Source: an uncultured bacterium (GTDB lineage: Bacteria > Verrucomicrobiota > Lentisphaeria > Victivallales > UBA1829). Taken from it: DNA of 64,000 nt. The notes beneath the pieces are model-generated. The model was not told the DNA's origin. It was given only the letters and a program-made list of their open reading frames with translations, and did no database searches. The stretch spans positions 1 to 64,000 of the forward strand of contig CASEYW010000123.1 in assembly GCA_949292215.1 (NCBI GenBank), in the 5' to 3' direction. Both the position numbers and the translations under genes were made by a program. Below, piece after piece: positions 26,215 through 35,883 of this stretch (position 1 is its first letter; every line of letters starts with the position of its first letter).

Positions 26215-29200
26215 ATGAAGAGAAAAATATTGATGACATTGTTGGCTTCCTGTGGAATTGCGCTTTCTGCTGGGATTCGGGACGGACTGATCTTTTATGC
26301 GCCGTTCGAGGATGGAGCCGAACCGGAGATTGCCGGGGGTGCGAAAACTGCCAATACCGGACTTCGGGAAGTGCCGGGAAAGGTAGGCCGGGGGGTCGCT
26401 TCAGACGGGAGCGGAGTTCTTTACAACAATGTGGGCAATCTGAATATCGAGCGGGGAACCGTCGCATTCTGGGTCAAGCCGGAAATTGATTTCAAGGATT
26501 TGAAGAAATCCGCAGTACTGTTCCGGGCGGTTCATCTTGCATTTGTCTATCAGCCTCATGGACGGGCGTTTTTCATGACAGGAAAGACGGTGCCCAATGT
26601 CGGTTTCAAATGGGATTACAGTCTGGATTACAACGGGTTGCGGAACTGGAAGGCTGGAGAATGGCATCATGTGGTTCTGACATGGGACAGCAGGATCGGA
26701 GTCAAATCCCTGACCATTGACGGCCGTCTGGTGAAGTCCTCCCGGACCAGACACTTTCCTACCGGCATCTCCGCAAATGCTCCTCTGGAGTTCGGTGTGG
26801 GATTTCAAGGTGTTGTGGATGAGATTTACATCTACGATAACATGCGGGATGTCAATGACTTGAATACCCTTTTCCGTTCTCCGGAGAAGAGCGCTTCCGA
26901 ATTTCGCCGGGTTGATTCCGGTGTGCAGACTCTGCCCGGAAAAACCGCCGAGTCTGTGAAAAAGGCGTCGCTGTATGCCTCGTTCGACAATGGCGGCGTT
27001 CCAGGGCTTGTGAACAACGGGGCAAAAGGCTCGGAAAAAGGAATTCCACTGGATGTAAAAGGGAAAATCGAACCGGGGGAGGGAACGGTTTTCTTCTTTT
27101 ATCGTCCCGATGCGGATGTGAAAGGAGTGAAAAAATCGTTTACTTTCTTCCGCGCCGGACATCTCGCTTTGACGTATCATCCGCAGAACCGGAAGCTGTT
27201 CTTCATGAGCGGAGGTTCTGAAAACGGAAAGTTCGCATGGGATTACGGATGTTATACGGAACTTCCTTCAAAATGGAAAGCCGGTGAGTGGCATGGGGTT
27301 GCCATGACCTGGAAGACGATCGGAAACAAGCTCGAAAAGCGGATCTGGCTCGACGGGAAACAGGTCTTTTCTTCCTCGACACCCCGGAAACCGGAACAGA
27401 TCTACTATCGCGAATTCGCTTTGATGCAGGGAACTGCCGGAACGATTGATGAGCTTTATCTCTGGAAGACGGCTCTCTCTGCGGAAGACCTCCTTTTCCT
27501 GACCGCATATCCGGAGCTGGCGGCTGCTGTCGCGGGCAATTCCGTGAAGAAGGCTGACAGCGAAGCCCCCCTTCTGCGGAAATTGCGCCGGGAAATTCGA
27601 GCAGCCGAACAGACGGAGCCGCTTGCATTTCACATCAAAACAGTTGCTCCGGAAAAGACAATTGTTGCTCCGGGGGAGACGTTTTCCGCCGAAATCAATC
27701 TGGAGAACCGGAGCCTGAAAAACTTCAACGGAGAGGTGTTGTTCACTCTGCGTGATATCGATCTCAATAATCTCGGGCAGACAAAACAGTTGATTCGTCT
27801 GGCTCCGGGAGAGAAGAAGCGCCTGATTCTGCCGTTTTCGGCGGCGAAGCGCGGCGCCTACCGCGTGGAAGCAGTCTGGAATTCGAACGGAAAGAGGATT
27901 CTCCGTGACGTTGCCTCATTTGCAGTCTGGAACAAAAAACAGGAGCCGGATCCGGAGAGCTTTTTCGGCAATCATGTGAACGGCTGGTCCAACGGGGCGT
28001 ATTTTGCCCAGGCGCATAAACTCGGACAGAATTGGATGCGCAATCACAACATGGTGCAGACAACATGGTGGTATCGGATGCGTCCTGATCCGGGCCCTTA
28101 CACTTACGGCAGCGATTTCCAGCTGAATGATTTGAAGAAGTATGGCATGTTCCTTCTCGGGCAGCTTTTTACGACTCCCTACTGGGCGGCTGTGGACAAA
28201 ACCGCAAAAAAATCGACCGGTTACAATGCGGGCTGGACGCCGCGTCTTGACCTCTTTGCCGAATATGTGAAGGATGCTGTCAAACGCTATGGAGACCGTG
28301 TTCGCTACTGGGAGGTCTGGAACGAGCCGGATGTCAGCATGTTCTATCGCGGAACGCCGGAGGAGTTCGCCAAAGTTGTGCAGACCGCTGCAAAAGCCGT
28401 ACATGAGGCCGATCCCCGGGCTGTGGTCATGGCTGCCGGATATACCCATTCCGGATGGGGCTGGCATCGACGTGCCGCAAAAGCGGGAGCCTTCAAGGGA
28501 ATCGACATGATCAGTCTGCATTATGGAACGCCGGGAACTCCTCCGGAGGAGACGTTTGGCAAACTGAAAGATACGGTCGATCATTTTCAGGAACTTGCCG
28601 TCAAGTATGGCGACGGCAAGCCTCTGCCGATCTGGGATACGGAAGGCGGTATCGGCAGCACAACCTATCTGCGCGGACTTGATTTCCCCTTCCTGCCGCC
28701 GGAGTCCAAGCGCGAACCGGACAATTCCCTGCGCACGGCAATCCGCGTGGTTCAGGGATCGGCGATTCACATGCTCCTGGGAATCGGGAAACATTTCATT
28801 TATCTGCAAAGTCCTCCGGGGCGAAACGGCGCCGGTGTGTACCTGAATACGGCGATGATTGATTTCAACAATGTCCCGAAACCGGTTCTGATGAGCCGTG
28901 TCGCAATGCAGGAACAGATTGATTATACCGTATTCCACAAGCTGATCCGGAAGGAGGATTCCCGGTTCTGGGCGTTTGTTTTCCGCCATAAAACGAAACC
29001 GGAAACCGTGGTTCTCTGGTGGACCGGAGACAGGGGCGAACTGGAGCTTGCGCCCCGTTTCCCGGGAGCGGTCGGTTCTGAAATCGACCTGTTCGGCAAT
29101 CCCGTCACCCGGACGAGCGGACTCTTCCGGGTGACGGAAAGACCCTCCTATCTACGGATTGCTTCCGCGGATGCGGACGGAGTTGCTGCTGCGATAGAGA

Positions 29201-29925
29201 AAACTTCCGTCAAGATACTCAAAGCTCCAGAGAAGCTGGATCTGGTTTCCGGAGAAGACAAACCGCGGATTCCGAAATTGCCGGATTTTGTGGCGCCTTC
29301 GGAGAATCCGGCTGGCGTTTTCATGGTTGATCTCCGACGCTTCTGCAATATGGGCCTTGCAGACGATGCTTCCGGCAACGGCAAAGGGGGATGGTCCGAT
29401 GAGGGCGATCTCAATGATATGCGGGATCTCAAAACCGGAAAACGTACGTTCTACGGCGTTCCGTTTGATGTGATCAATCCTTCGATAAACGGGGGCAGGG
29501 CGGTGATTACCCTTTCCAGCAACGCCAAATCCGCGATGCCGAAGGAGGTTAAAGGGATTCCCGTGAATCGTGGAGCCAGAGCACTCTATTTCCTCCATGC
29601 AGGATCGTGGGGAGCCAAAGGAACGGTTCTGGAATATGTAATCCATTTCGAAGATGGTTCGAAAGAGATTGTCGAAGTGAAATGTCCCGAGCACACCAAC
29701 AACTGGTGGGTCGGCTGGCAGGAGGGAGAAGTTTCGCGTCCGGTTCCGGTTCGTGTGACCAATACGATCAGCGGCAAGCCGGAGTGGCGCTATCTCCGCG
29801 TCTACGAATGGGAAAACAAACGGAACGAGTGGACCCGTGGAAAAGGCGTGAAAATCCGGAGCATCGACATCCGTTCCCGTAATGCCGGAATGACACCGAT
29901 CGTGATTGCCATTACAGGGGTTTGA
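26215..29925 (+). CDS. secreted double-LamG glycoside hydrolase (GH39-like clan A)
   Basis: This 1236-residue protein has a signal peptide (MKRKILMTLLASCGIALSAG). Two concanavalin/LamG-like domains follow at about 22-225 and 250-435; each has the WKAGEWH motif and ends in a DE-I/L-Y-I/L strand. An Ig-like spacer spans about 475-575. The catalytic barrel is at about 582-930: YWEVWNEPD with acid/base E704, ISLHYGTPG, and IWDTEGG with nucleophile E810. A beta-rich C-terminal region ends the protein. The start at 26215 is supported by AGGATC upstream and the signal peptide. The two LamG domains look like an internal duplication for glycan binding. Substrate unknown. Confidence 0.78.
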   Translation: MKRKILMTLLASCGIALSAGIRDGLIFYAPFEDGAEPEIAGGAKTANTGLREVPGKVGRGVASDGSGVLYNNVGNLNIERGTVAFWVKPEIDFKDLKKSAVLFRAVHLAFVYQPHGRAFFMTGKTVPNVGFKWDYSLDYNGLRNWKAGEWHHVVLTWDSRIGVKSLTIDGRLVKSSRTRHFPTGISANAPLEFGVGFQGVVDEIYIYDNMRDVNDLNTLFRSPEKSASEFRRVDSGVQTLPGKTAESVKKASLYASFDNGGVPGLVNNGAKGSEKGIPLDVKGKIEPGEGTVFFFYRPDADVKGVKKSFTFFRAGHLALTYHPQNRKLFFMSGGSENGKFAWDYGCYTELPSKWKAGEWHGVAMTWKTIGNKLEKRIWLDGKQVFSSSTPRKPEQIYYREFALMQGTAGTIDELYLWKTALSAEDLLFLTAYPELAAAVAGNSVKKADSEAPLLRKLRREIRAAEQTEPLAFHIKTVAPEKTIVAPGETFSAEINLENRSLKNFNGEVLFTLRDIDLNNLGQTKQLIRLAPGEKKRLILPFSAAKRGAYRVEAVWNSNGKRILRDVASFAVWNKKQEPDPESFFGNHVNGWSNGAYFAQAHKLGQNWMRNHNMVQTTWWYRMRPDPGPYTYGSDFQLNDLKKYGMFLLGQLFTTPYWAAVDKTAKKSTGYNAGWTPRLDLFAEYVKDAVKRYGDRVRYWEVWNEPDVSMFYRGTPEEFAKVVQTAAKAVHEADPRAVVMAAGYTHSGWGWHRRAAKAGAFKGIDMISLHYGTPGTPPEETFGKLKDTVDHFQELAVKYGDGKPLPIWDTEGGIGSTTYLRGLDFPFLPPESKREPDNSLRTAIRVVQGSAIHMLLGIGKHFIYLQSPPGRNGAGVYLNTAMIDFNNVPKPVLMSRVAMQEQIDYTVFHKLIRKEDSRFWAFVFRHKTKPETVVLWWTGDRGELELAPRFPGAVGSEIDLFGNPVTRTSGLFRVTERPSYLRIASADADGVAAAIEKTSVKILKAPEKLDLVSGEDKPRIPKLPDFVAPSENPAGVFMVDLRRFCNMGLADDASGNGKGGWSDEGDLNDMRDLKTGKRTFYGVPFDVINPSINGGRAVITLSSNAKSAMPKEVKGIPVNRGARALYFLHAGSWGAKGTVLEYVIHFEDGSKEIVEVKCPEHTNNWWVGWQEGEVSRPVPVRVTNTISGKPEWRYLRVYEWENKRNEWTRGKGVKIRSIDIRSRNAGMTPIVIAITGV

Positions 29926-29944
29926 TTCTGCTCGTGATTCCTGC

Positions 29945-29969
29945 GGGAAAATGCGTCGGCATTTTTCCG
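29945..29969 (+). terminator. hairpin after the LamG glycosidase
   Basis: GGAAAATGC (29946-29954) pairs with GCATTTTTCC (29959-29968) around a GTCG loop with one bulged T. It begins about 20 nt after the stop codon and may help end the plus-strand transcript. Confidence 0.45.
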
Positions 29970-30109
29970 TGGGAACAGGAGGGAAAATAAGTCATTCCCA
30001 TTATTGTCCGGTCTCGCATTCCGGTTTTACGCACTGCAAAATTTCCTTCCTCCGGTGCCGCAGGTCATCGGAGAATTCTTTGTGCAGGGAAGGAAAAACA
30101 GGCAGACAA

Positions 30110-30140
30110 AAAAAGCGGCGGGAGCAACCCGCCGCTTTTT
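30110..30140. terminator. strong bidirectional terminator
   Basis: GCGGCGGG (30115-30122) and CCCGCCGC (30128-30135) form a perfect 8-bp stem with an AGCAA loop, flanked by A5 on the left and T5 on the right. It lies between the convergent LamG-glycosidase and GMP synthase genes and fits rho-independent termination in both directions. Confidence 0.92.
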
Positions 30141-30167
30141 CATGTGCAATTCCGGATGCGGAATTTG

Positions 30168-31445
30168 TCACTCCCACTCGATTGTTCCGGGAGGCTTGGA
30201 GGTGATGTCGTAAACGACACGGTTGACTCCTTCAACTTCGCGGATGATTCGTTCGGTCATGGTGTCCAGCAGTTCCCAGGGGAGGCGGACGACCTGCGCG
30301 GTCACGGCATCCACGCTGTTGATGGAGCGGATTGCGATCACATAATCGTAGGTACGCTTGTGGTTTTTCATGCCGACCGTTTTCACAGGCACAAAGATGG
30401 CAAAGGTCTGCCAGGTCTTATGATACCAGCCGGATTTCAGCAGTTCCTCGGTGACGATGGCATCGGCTTCACGGAGAATCTTGAGAGTGCTTCTGTCGAT
30501 TGCTCCGAGATGGCGGACTCCGAGGGAGGGACCGGGGAACGGATGGCGGTCAATGAGTTCCGAAGGCAGTCCGAGAAGACGTCCCACCACGCGGACCTCG
30601 TCTTTGAACAGGCGCTCTACCGGTTCGACAAGTTTGAATTTCAGGTCCTTGGGAAGTCCGCCGACGTTGTGATGGCTCTTGATGACTCCCGCCGGATTGC
30701 CGTCAAGCGGAATACTTTCGAGAATATCCGGATAGATTGTTCCCTGTCCGAGGAAGGGGGCGTTGATCTTTGCAGCTGCTTCCGCAAATACGTCGATGAA
30801 TTCCTTGCCGATGATCTTGCGTTTCTGTTCCGGGTCCTTGACTCCCTGAAGTTTGTCGAGGAAGCGGTCGGATGCATCAATGTAGCAGAGGTTCATATCG
30901 AAGTTTCTGGCAAAGACCTCCTGCACCATTTCAGGTTCGTTTTTGCGGAGCAGACCGTGATTGACGAAAACGCAGGTGAGCTGTTTTCCGATTGCCTTGT
31001 GGATCAGTGCGGCAACTACGGAGGAATCGACTCCGCCGGAAAGCCCGAGTACCACTTTCTGGTCTCCCACCTGTTCGCGGATGTCGCGGATTGCTTCTTC
31101 GATGAATTTTTCCATTGTCCAGGAACCGGTGCATCCGCACTGTTTCATGCAGAAGTCGACGGCTTCTTCGACACGGGCCTTCGGATCTGCGTTCGTTTCC
31201 ACCGTCAGATGGAAGACCGGGAGTCCGAGAGATGTGAATTTTTTCAGTTCCTCCTCATGAGCGGGAGCATCGGCGTCGGCGCAGATGATGAGTCCGACCG
31301 GCTTCTCATGCATGAGCCGTTCCGTGCTGACGGTATACGGCATGACCATCGTGTAAATGTGACGGTCACGGATGGCGCGCGCAATTTTCTGAATATCGTC
31401 GCAAACGAAATTCAGAAGCACGACTGTTTCCGGGGTTTGTTTCAT
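30168..31445 (-). CDS. guaA: GMP synthase with truncated glutamine amidotransferase domain
   Basis: This 425-residue enzyme amidates XMP to GMP. The ATP pyrophosphatase domain is complete: LGLSGGVDSSV P-loop at about 134-144, GQGTIYPDILES, KSHHNVGGLP, and the dimerisation domain ending TIEWE. The N-terminal part is not complete. Residues 7-80 align with the start of the class I amidotransferase fold (VVLLNFVCDDIQKIARAIRD; GLPVFHL). The sequence then passes straight into the linker (CGCTGSWTMEKFIEEAI), skipping the region of about 100 residues that holds the catalytic Cys, His and Glu. Typical GuaA proteins have about 510-525 residues. The start at 31445 has GGAG 7 nt upstream. The protein may use free ammonia or a separate amidotransferase. 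Confidence 0.9.
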   Translation of the reverse strand: MKQTPETVVLLNFVCDDIQKIARAIRDRHIYTMVMPYTVSTERLMHEKPVGLIICADADAPAHEEELKKFTSLGLPVFHLTVETNADPKARVEEAVDFCMKQCGCTGSWTMEKFIEEAIRDIREQVGDQKVVLGLSGGVDSSVVAALIHKAIGKQLTCVFVNHGLLRKNEPEMVQEVFARNFDMNLCYIDASDRFLDKLQGVKDPEQKRKIIGKEFIDVFAEAAAKINAPFLGQGTIYPDILESIPLDGNPAGVIKSHHNVGGLPKDLKFKLVEPVERLFKDEVRVVGRLLGLPSELIDRHPFPGPSLGVRHLGAIDRSTLKILREADAIVTEELLKSGWYHKTWQTFAIFVPVKTVGMKNHKRTYDYVIAIRSINSVDAVTAQVVRLPWELLDTMTERIIREVEGVNRVVYDITSKPPGTIEWE

Positions 31446-31579
31446 AGAACACTCCAAAGTTCAATTTGAAATAAGTTGAATGCAAAATACACCGTCTTTA
31501 CTGATTCTTCAAATCGGAGGAAGGACTTTTTCGGGAAAATCTTACGAAAAACCTTCTCTCCGCGCATCGGAAATCACGG

Positions 31580-33094
31580 TCAGTCAATGAACAGATCGCG
31601 GCTGGCGAACTTTGCATCGGAGGTCAGGTTGATGCCCAGCTTGCGAAGTCCGGCCTCGTCGCCCGGAGTCGGAAGATGAGAGATGTGCATCTCGCATCCG
31701 GCGAGTTTCCGGAGACGGCTCAGCGCGAGTTTGGCCGTCGGATTGCTGTTCGCACTCACGCTCAGGGCGATCAGGGTTTCGTCCAGATCAAGACTGACGC
31801 GGCGGCTGCGGAAAATATTCTTTTTCAGAAGCCGGACGGAATCAATCACTCCCGGTGCGATCAGCTGAAGCTCGTCCGGCAGTTTCGCGACCATCTTGAC
31901 TGCGTTCAGAATACAGCTGGATGCGGCGTGCATCAGCGGGGAGTTCGTGCCTGAGACAATGGTCCCGTCGGGGAGTTCCAGAGCGGCGCCGCAGAAAAAG
32001 CCGTCGTTTCCTTTTCCTTTGGTCTGGGAGGCGTGAAGTGCGGCGGCCCGTGCGGGTTCCACCACTTTGCGGTCCGTATCCTTCAGTCCGAGGTTGTCCA
32101 TCAGGACTTTGACCCGATCGACCGTTTTGCGTTCGGCTCCGCCGAGGGTGTATTCGCACTGATAACGGAAATAGCGGCGGATGATCTCCTGTTTCGATGC
32201 CTCCCGGACGACTTCATCATCGGAAATGGCAAAACCGACTCGGTTCACTCCCATATCAGTCGGGGATTTGTAACACTGTTCCGGTTTCATGATCCGTTCG
32301 CAGATGCGGCGCACAACGGGAAAAATTTCAACATCCCGGTTGTAATTCACCGCCATTTTATGGTAATGCTCCAGATGGAAGGGATCCACCATATTGATGT
32401 CGCCGATGTCAGCGGTGGCAGCTTCATAGGCAATGTTGACCGGATGGTTCAGCGGCAGATTCCAGACAGGGAACGTTTCAAATTTTGCGTATCCCGCGGG
32501 AATACCGCGTTTGTGCTCGTGGTAGACTTGGGAAAGGCAGGTTGCCATTTTGCCGCTGCTGGGACCGGGGCCTGTGACAATCACGATCGGCTTGTCGCTT
32601 TCAATGTACTCATTTGCGCCGTAGCCGCTGTCGCTTACGATCAGATCGACATCGGTGGGATAACCCTTGATGGCACGGTGTTTATAGACCCGGATTCCCC
32701 GGCGTTCCAGCCGGTTGATGAAGTGGTTGACCGCCGGATGATCATCGTAGCGTGTCACGACAACGGCTTTCACGGAAATGCCCCATTCCCGGAGATTGTC
32801 GATGATCAGAAGGGTATCCGCATCATAGGCGATTCCGAAGTCCGCGCGGATCTTTTTACGCTCGATGTCGCCGGAATAGATGCAGATGACAACGTCGATC
32901 TCATCCTTTAACCGCTGCAGAAGTTGAAGTTTCACGTTCGGATCGAATCCCGGCAGAATTCGCGCCGCATGGTAATCATACGCGAGTTTCCCGCCGAATT
33001 CCAGATACAGTTTGTTCCCGAAGGAGCGCGCTCGTTTCAGAATCTCTTCAGACTGTTCCTGAAGATACAACGCATTGTCAAAACCAGTTTTCAT
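31580..33094 (-). CDS. DUF1846 family protein
   Basis: This 504-residue protein matches the conserved DUF1846/UPF0371 pattern: an N-terminal FDNALYLQEQSEEI, KLYLEFGGKLAYDYHAARILPGFDP, GYGANEYIES, VTGPGPSSGKMATCLSQ, NHPVNIAYEAATADIGDINM and a C-terminal helical part. Members are found in diverse bacteria; structures exist but no biochemical role is established to my knowledge. The glycine-rich GPGPSSGK looks like a phosphate-binding loop. The length is typical. It lies upstream of guaA on the same strand, separated by 134 nt. The ribosome binding site is weak. Confidence 0.88.
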   Translation of the reverse strand: MKTGFDNALYLQEQSEEILKRARSFGNKLYLEFGGKLAYDYHAARILPGFDPNVKLQLLQRLKDEIDVVICIYSGDIERKKIRADFGIAYDADTLLIIDNLREWGISVKAVVVTRYDDHPAVNHFINRLERRGIRVYKHRAIKGYPTDVDLIVSDSGYGANEYIESDKPIVIVTGPGPSSGKMATCLSQVYHEHKRGIPAGYAKFETFPVWNLPLNHPVNIAYEAATADIGDINMVDPFHLEHYHKMAVNYNRDVEIFPVVRRICERIMKPEQCYKSPTDMGVNRVGFAISDDEVVREASKQEIIRRYFRYQCEYTLGGAERKTVDRVKVLMDNLGLKDTDRKVVEPARAAALHASQTKGKGNDGFFCGAALELPDGTIVSGTNSPLMHAASSCILNAVKMVAKLPDELQLIAPGVIDSVRLLKKNIFRSRRVSLDLDETLIALSVSANSNPTAKLALSRLRKLAGCEMHISHLPTPGDEAGLRKLGINLTSDAKFASRDLFID

Positions 33095-33228
33095 GTTTCT
33101 GTCGCCGGATAAGCTATTAAAAGTGTCATAAATGGAATGGGATAATTTACTTCCGCAACAGTCAAAAACAAGTCCCGGACGGAAAAAAAGTCATGGCTGA
33201 AACTCTGAAACGCTGTTCCGGTGTCCTG

Positions 33229-35883
33229 TCATTCTTTCCGGAAGGCCAGACGGATGGAGCCTCTGGCGGGAAATGCAATCTTCAACAGGGTGGAATACCC
33301 TTTCGCTTTCGGTGGAATCAACTCGGCGCGCAGGATGGATGGGAACACCACTTTCAGCTTCCGTCCCCTCCGTTCGCAAAGCAGTCCGGATGCGGAAAGT
33401 TCAATTGTTGCATCCGGATACGGGTGAAACGGAAGAAGCAGAAAAGCAGATTGCAGATTTGAGTTTTCCAGGGAGACCGTCAATACCGTCTCCTTTTCCA
33501 TAAGCTGATAATTCCAGCGAAGTGTTCCGGCAGCGTCTGGCAGCATTCCGAGAACCTCGAACCCATTGTCATTGGTTTTCAGAGAGTTCCGCTCTCTGCC
33601 GGATACGAAGAGCGAACCATTCGGGCGCATTCCGCCGATGCTGCTCCATGTGACATCGGAGATTTCCGAAACGGCATTTTTCTTCGGACTTCGCTCTCCA
33701 CAGAGAAACCATCCCGCCTCCTCGCTCCAGAGTCCGAGCGGGCCGCCGCTTGTAATGCCGTTCAGACTCCATTTCGCCCCTGTGACATCCGCGAAAACGA
33801 GTCCGTAAATTCCCGCATTTTTCCATGCTGCGAATCCGGGAAGAGTCCAGATTCCCCGTTCCTCCTCATACGGCAGTTTCACTTTTTTCGCATTCAGCGG
33901 ACGAGTATAAGCCTCATAGAGTTCCCGGGACCAATGACTTCCAAGTCCGCTCCAGTGTTCCCCTTTCTGTGCGAGGTCCCAGTTGATCAGGCGGAGCGCC
34001 CATTCATCGGTATTGACATGATGGGCGAATGTTCCGGCACTGCCCACACCCTTTTCCGGCATCTTTTTCATCTGGTGATGCGTATATGCAAGATCAAAAT
34101 CGTTCCGTGCCATGTAATGTCCCGGCCAGCTTGGAGAGCTGATTTTTCCCCAGGTCCGGTTGTTGAGCGCTGTCGGTGATCCTTCTTCCGGAACCCAGAA
34201 GAATTTTTTGAATTCAAGATTCTTCTGGATTCCCTGTTTCAGCTTTTGCACAAGAACAGGATCGGCATCTTTCAGCGCTGAATATTTGTGCCAGATGGAG
34301 ACAATGGAGAACAGATTCAGATGATCGTAGTTCCCATCGGGTCCGAACTCCTCCAGAAAATATCCGGCGGGATGCTGGCCGTGTTTGGAGGCAGGGGTGA
34401 ACAGATTGTCCAGGTATGCGTTCATCTGAAGTTCGAAATAGCGGCGGAACCGGGGTTCCGCCGTCGCCAGATAGACATGAAGATGGCCGGAAATCATATC
34501 CGCCCACTGATTCGACTCATACGCCATGTAAGAAGCAGATTTGTCGCCGATCGACATTACGGCGTCTCGCCAGATTTCCCGCGCTTCCTGTTCCAGAAGA
34601 TGCTGCATCTGATACAGCCCCCTGGCAAGTGCATCGTAAGCAAAGAATGTATGGGTGATCGGATAATTTGTCCTGCGGAAATCGCCTTCACGGAGCAGAT
34701 CGTCTCCCTGCATCAGGACAACATTCGAGAACGCGGCAAGAACTGCCCGGTTGATCAACCCCTTGTTCTGATATGCGACATTCATTTCCGCAGGGATCGT
34801 AACGGTTCCGCTGAGAGCCGCAGCGGCAAAATAAGCCCCCAGCCGGTTTTCCAGAAAGTTGCGCCGATTGCTCAGCCTTCCCCGTTTTTCCGGTGGAATC
34901 AGACAACCTGCCTGCAACTTTGACGGATCGGTCAACTGTTCCCGGCAGCCGCGGACAAGCATGCCGAGACTTCCGTATTTTCCGAACAGCAGACACTCCG
35001 TTTGCGGATGGCGCAGGTCCGCCGGAGCCCGGACGGGATACTTCAAATCGACAACAAAATCTTCCGGTTTGAATTTCAGTTCATAGATTCTTGCCCGCGC
35101 CGGGAGCGGACCGCCCAGAAGCGAACCGCCGACCGGAATGAGACCGCCTTTGAGTCTCATCGCCGCCTCGGGTGTCGGACACAGCAGTCCGGGCATTCCG
35201 TCGATTGCAACTCCTCCTCCGTTCGCCAGTACGGAAGTATCAACTGCAAGCACCTTTCCCGCAGGAAGAGCGCCAATCACTGTGAAAAAACGACGTTTGT
35301 TTTGCTGTCCTGCATAATCGGCAAGATTCTTTCCTTCAGATAGAACAGGTAGACGGAGTTTCCGATGGAAGGGAAAGGTCTCCACAATCAGTTTTTCCGA
35401 AGTTTCGGGAACATGCAGATACATCGTTTCCGGGAAGCGTTTTCCGATTCCAAGTGCCATCTCCCCGCGGATTCCCCAGATCTCCGTTTCGGGAAACGAA
35501 AGCGTGTACCGGTCGTTCGATCCGTTGGAGACGGAAATGCGCCAGATTCCGGCACGTCCTGCGGGAATCTTCAAAACGTATTCCTGGACCCGTGTTCTCT
35601 GAAGTCCCAGATCGGCATACGCAGCCAGTCTTCCCTCCGGATCGAACACGCGGAGAAGTGCAATGTTCGGCCAGCCGATGGCGTAACTCGGACATGCTCC
35701 AAAATGTTTCGAATCACGGATAAGACGGATCTCCTTCGGTCCGCCTTCCGGATACTCCGCAAGGATACCGAAGCCGCGTACATTTCCCCCGAGCGGGACA
35801 ATATGCGGATCCAGCGTGATCATTTTCGGCGCACCGGACACGGAAAGAAGCAGACAGAACAGAAACAGGCTCAATCGTTTCAT
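33229..35883 (-). CDS. large secreted enzyme-like protein, paralogue of the gene upstream
   Basis: This 884-residue protein has a signal peptide (MKRLSLFLFCLLLSVSGAP). The N-terminal third is beta-rich, resembling paired jelly rolls. The centre (about 350-660) is helical with SNQWADMISGHLHVY, LEEFGPDGNYDHLN and repeated W/H motifs, suggesting a toroid-type polysaccharide lyase or hydrolase. The C-terminal quarter is again beta-rich (GPLGLWSEEAGWFLCGE). Its start overlaps the stop of the upstream paralogue by 4 bp (ATGA). Both share the order LINRA/C-LAA, SNQW, E-x-FG-x-DG-x-Y. No family could be named with confidence. It is the terminal gene of cassette 4. Confidence 0.65.
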   Translation of the reverse strand: MKRLSLFLFCLLLSVSGAPKMITLDPHIVPLGGNVRGFGILAEYPEGGPKEIRLIRDSKHFGACPSYAIGWPNIALLRVFDPEGRLAAYADLGLQRTRVQEYVLKIPAGRAGIWRISVSNGSNDRYTLSFPETEIWGIRGEMALGIGKRFPETMYLHVPETSEKLIVETFPFHRKLRLPVLSEGKNLADYAGQQNKRRFFTVIGALPAGKVLAVDTSVLANGGGVAIDGMPGLLCPTPEAAMRLKGGLIPVGGSLLGGPLPARARIYELKFKPEDFVVDLKYPVRAPADLRHPQTECLLFGKYGSLGMLVRGCREQLTDPSKLQAGCLIPPEKRGRLSNRRNFLENRLGAYFAAAALSGTVTIPAEMNVAYQNKGLINRAVLAAFSNVVLMQGDDLLREGDFRRTNYPITHTFFAYDALARGLYQMQHLLEQEAREIWRDAVMSIGDKSASYMAYESNQWADMISGHLHVYLATAEPRFRRYFELQMNAYLDNLFTPASKHGQHPAGYFLEEFGPDGNYDHLNLFSIVSIWHKYSALKDADPVLVQKLKQGIQKNLEFKKFFWVPEEGSPTALNNRTWGKISSPSWPGHYMARNDFDLAYTHHQMKKMPEKGVGSAGTFAHHVNTDEWALRLINWDLAQKGEHWSGLGSHWSRELYEAYTRPLNAKKVKLPYEEERGIWTLPGFAAWKNAGIYGLVFADVTGAKWSLNGITSGGPLGLWSEEAGWFLCGERSPKKNAVSEISDVTWSSIGGMRPNGSLFVSGRERNSLKTNDNGFEVLGMLPDAAGTLRWNYQLMEKETVLTVSLENSNLQSAFLLLPFHPYPDATIELSASGLLCERRGRKLKVVFPSILRAELIPPKAKGYSTLLKIAFPARGSIRLAFRKE

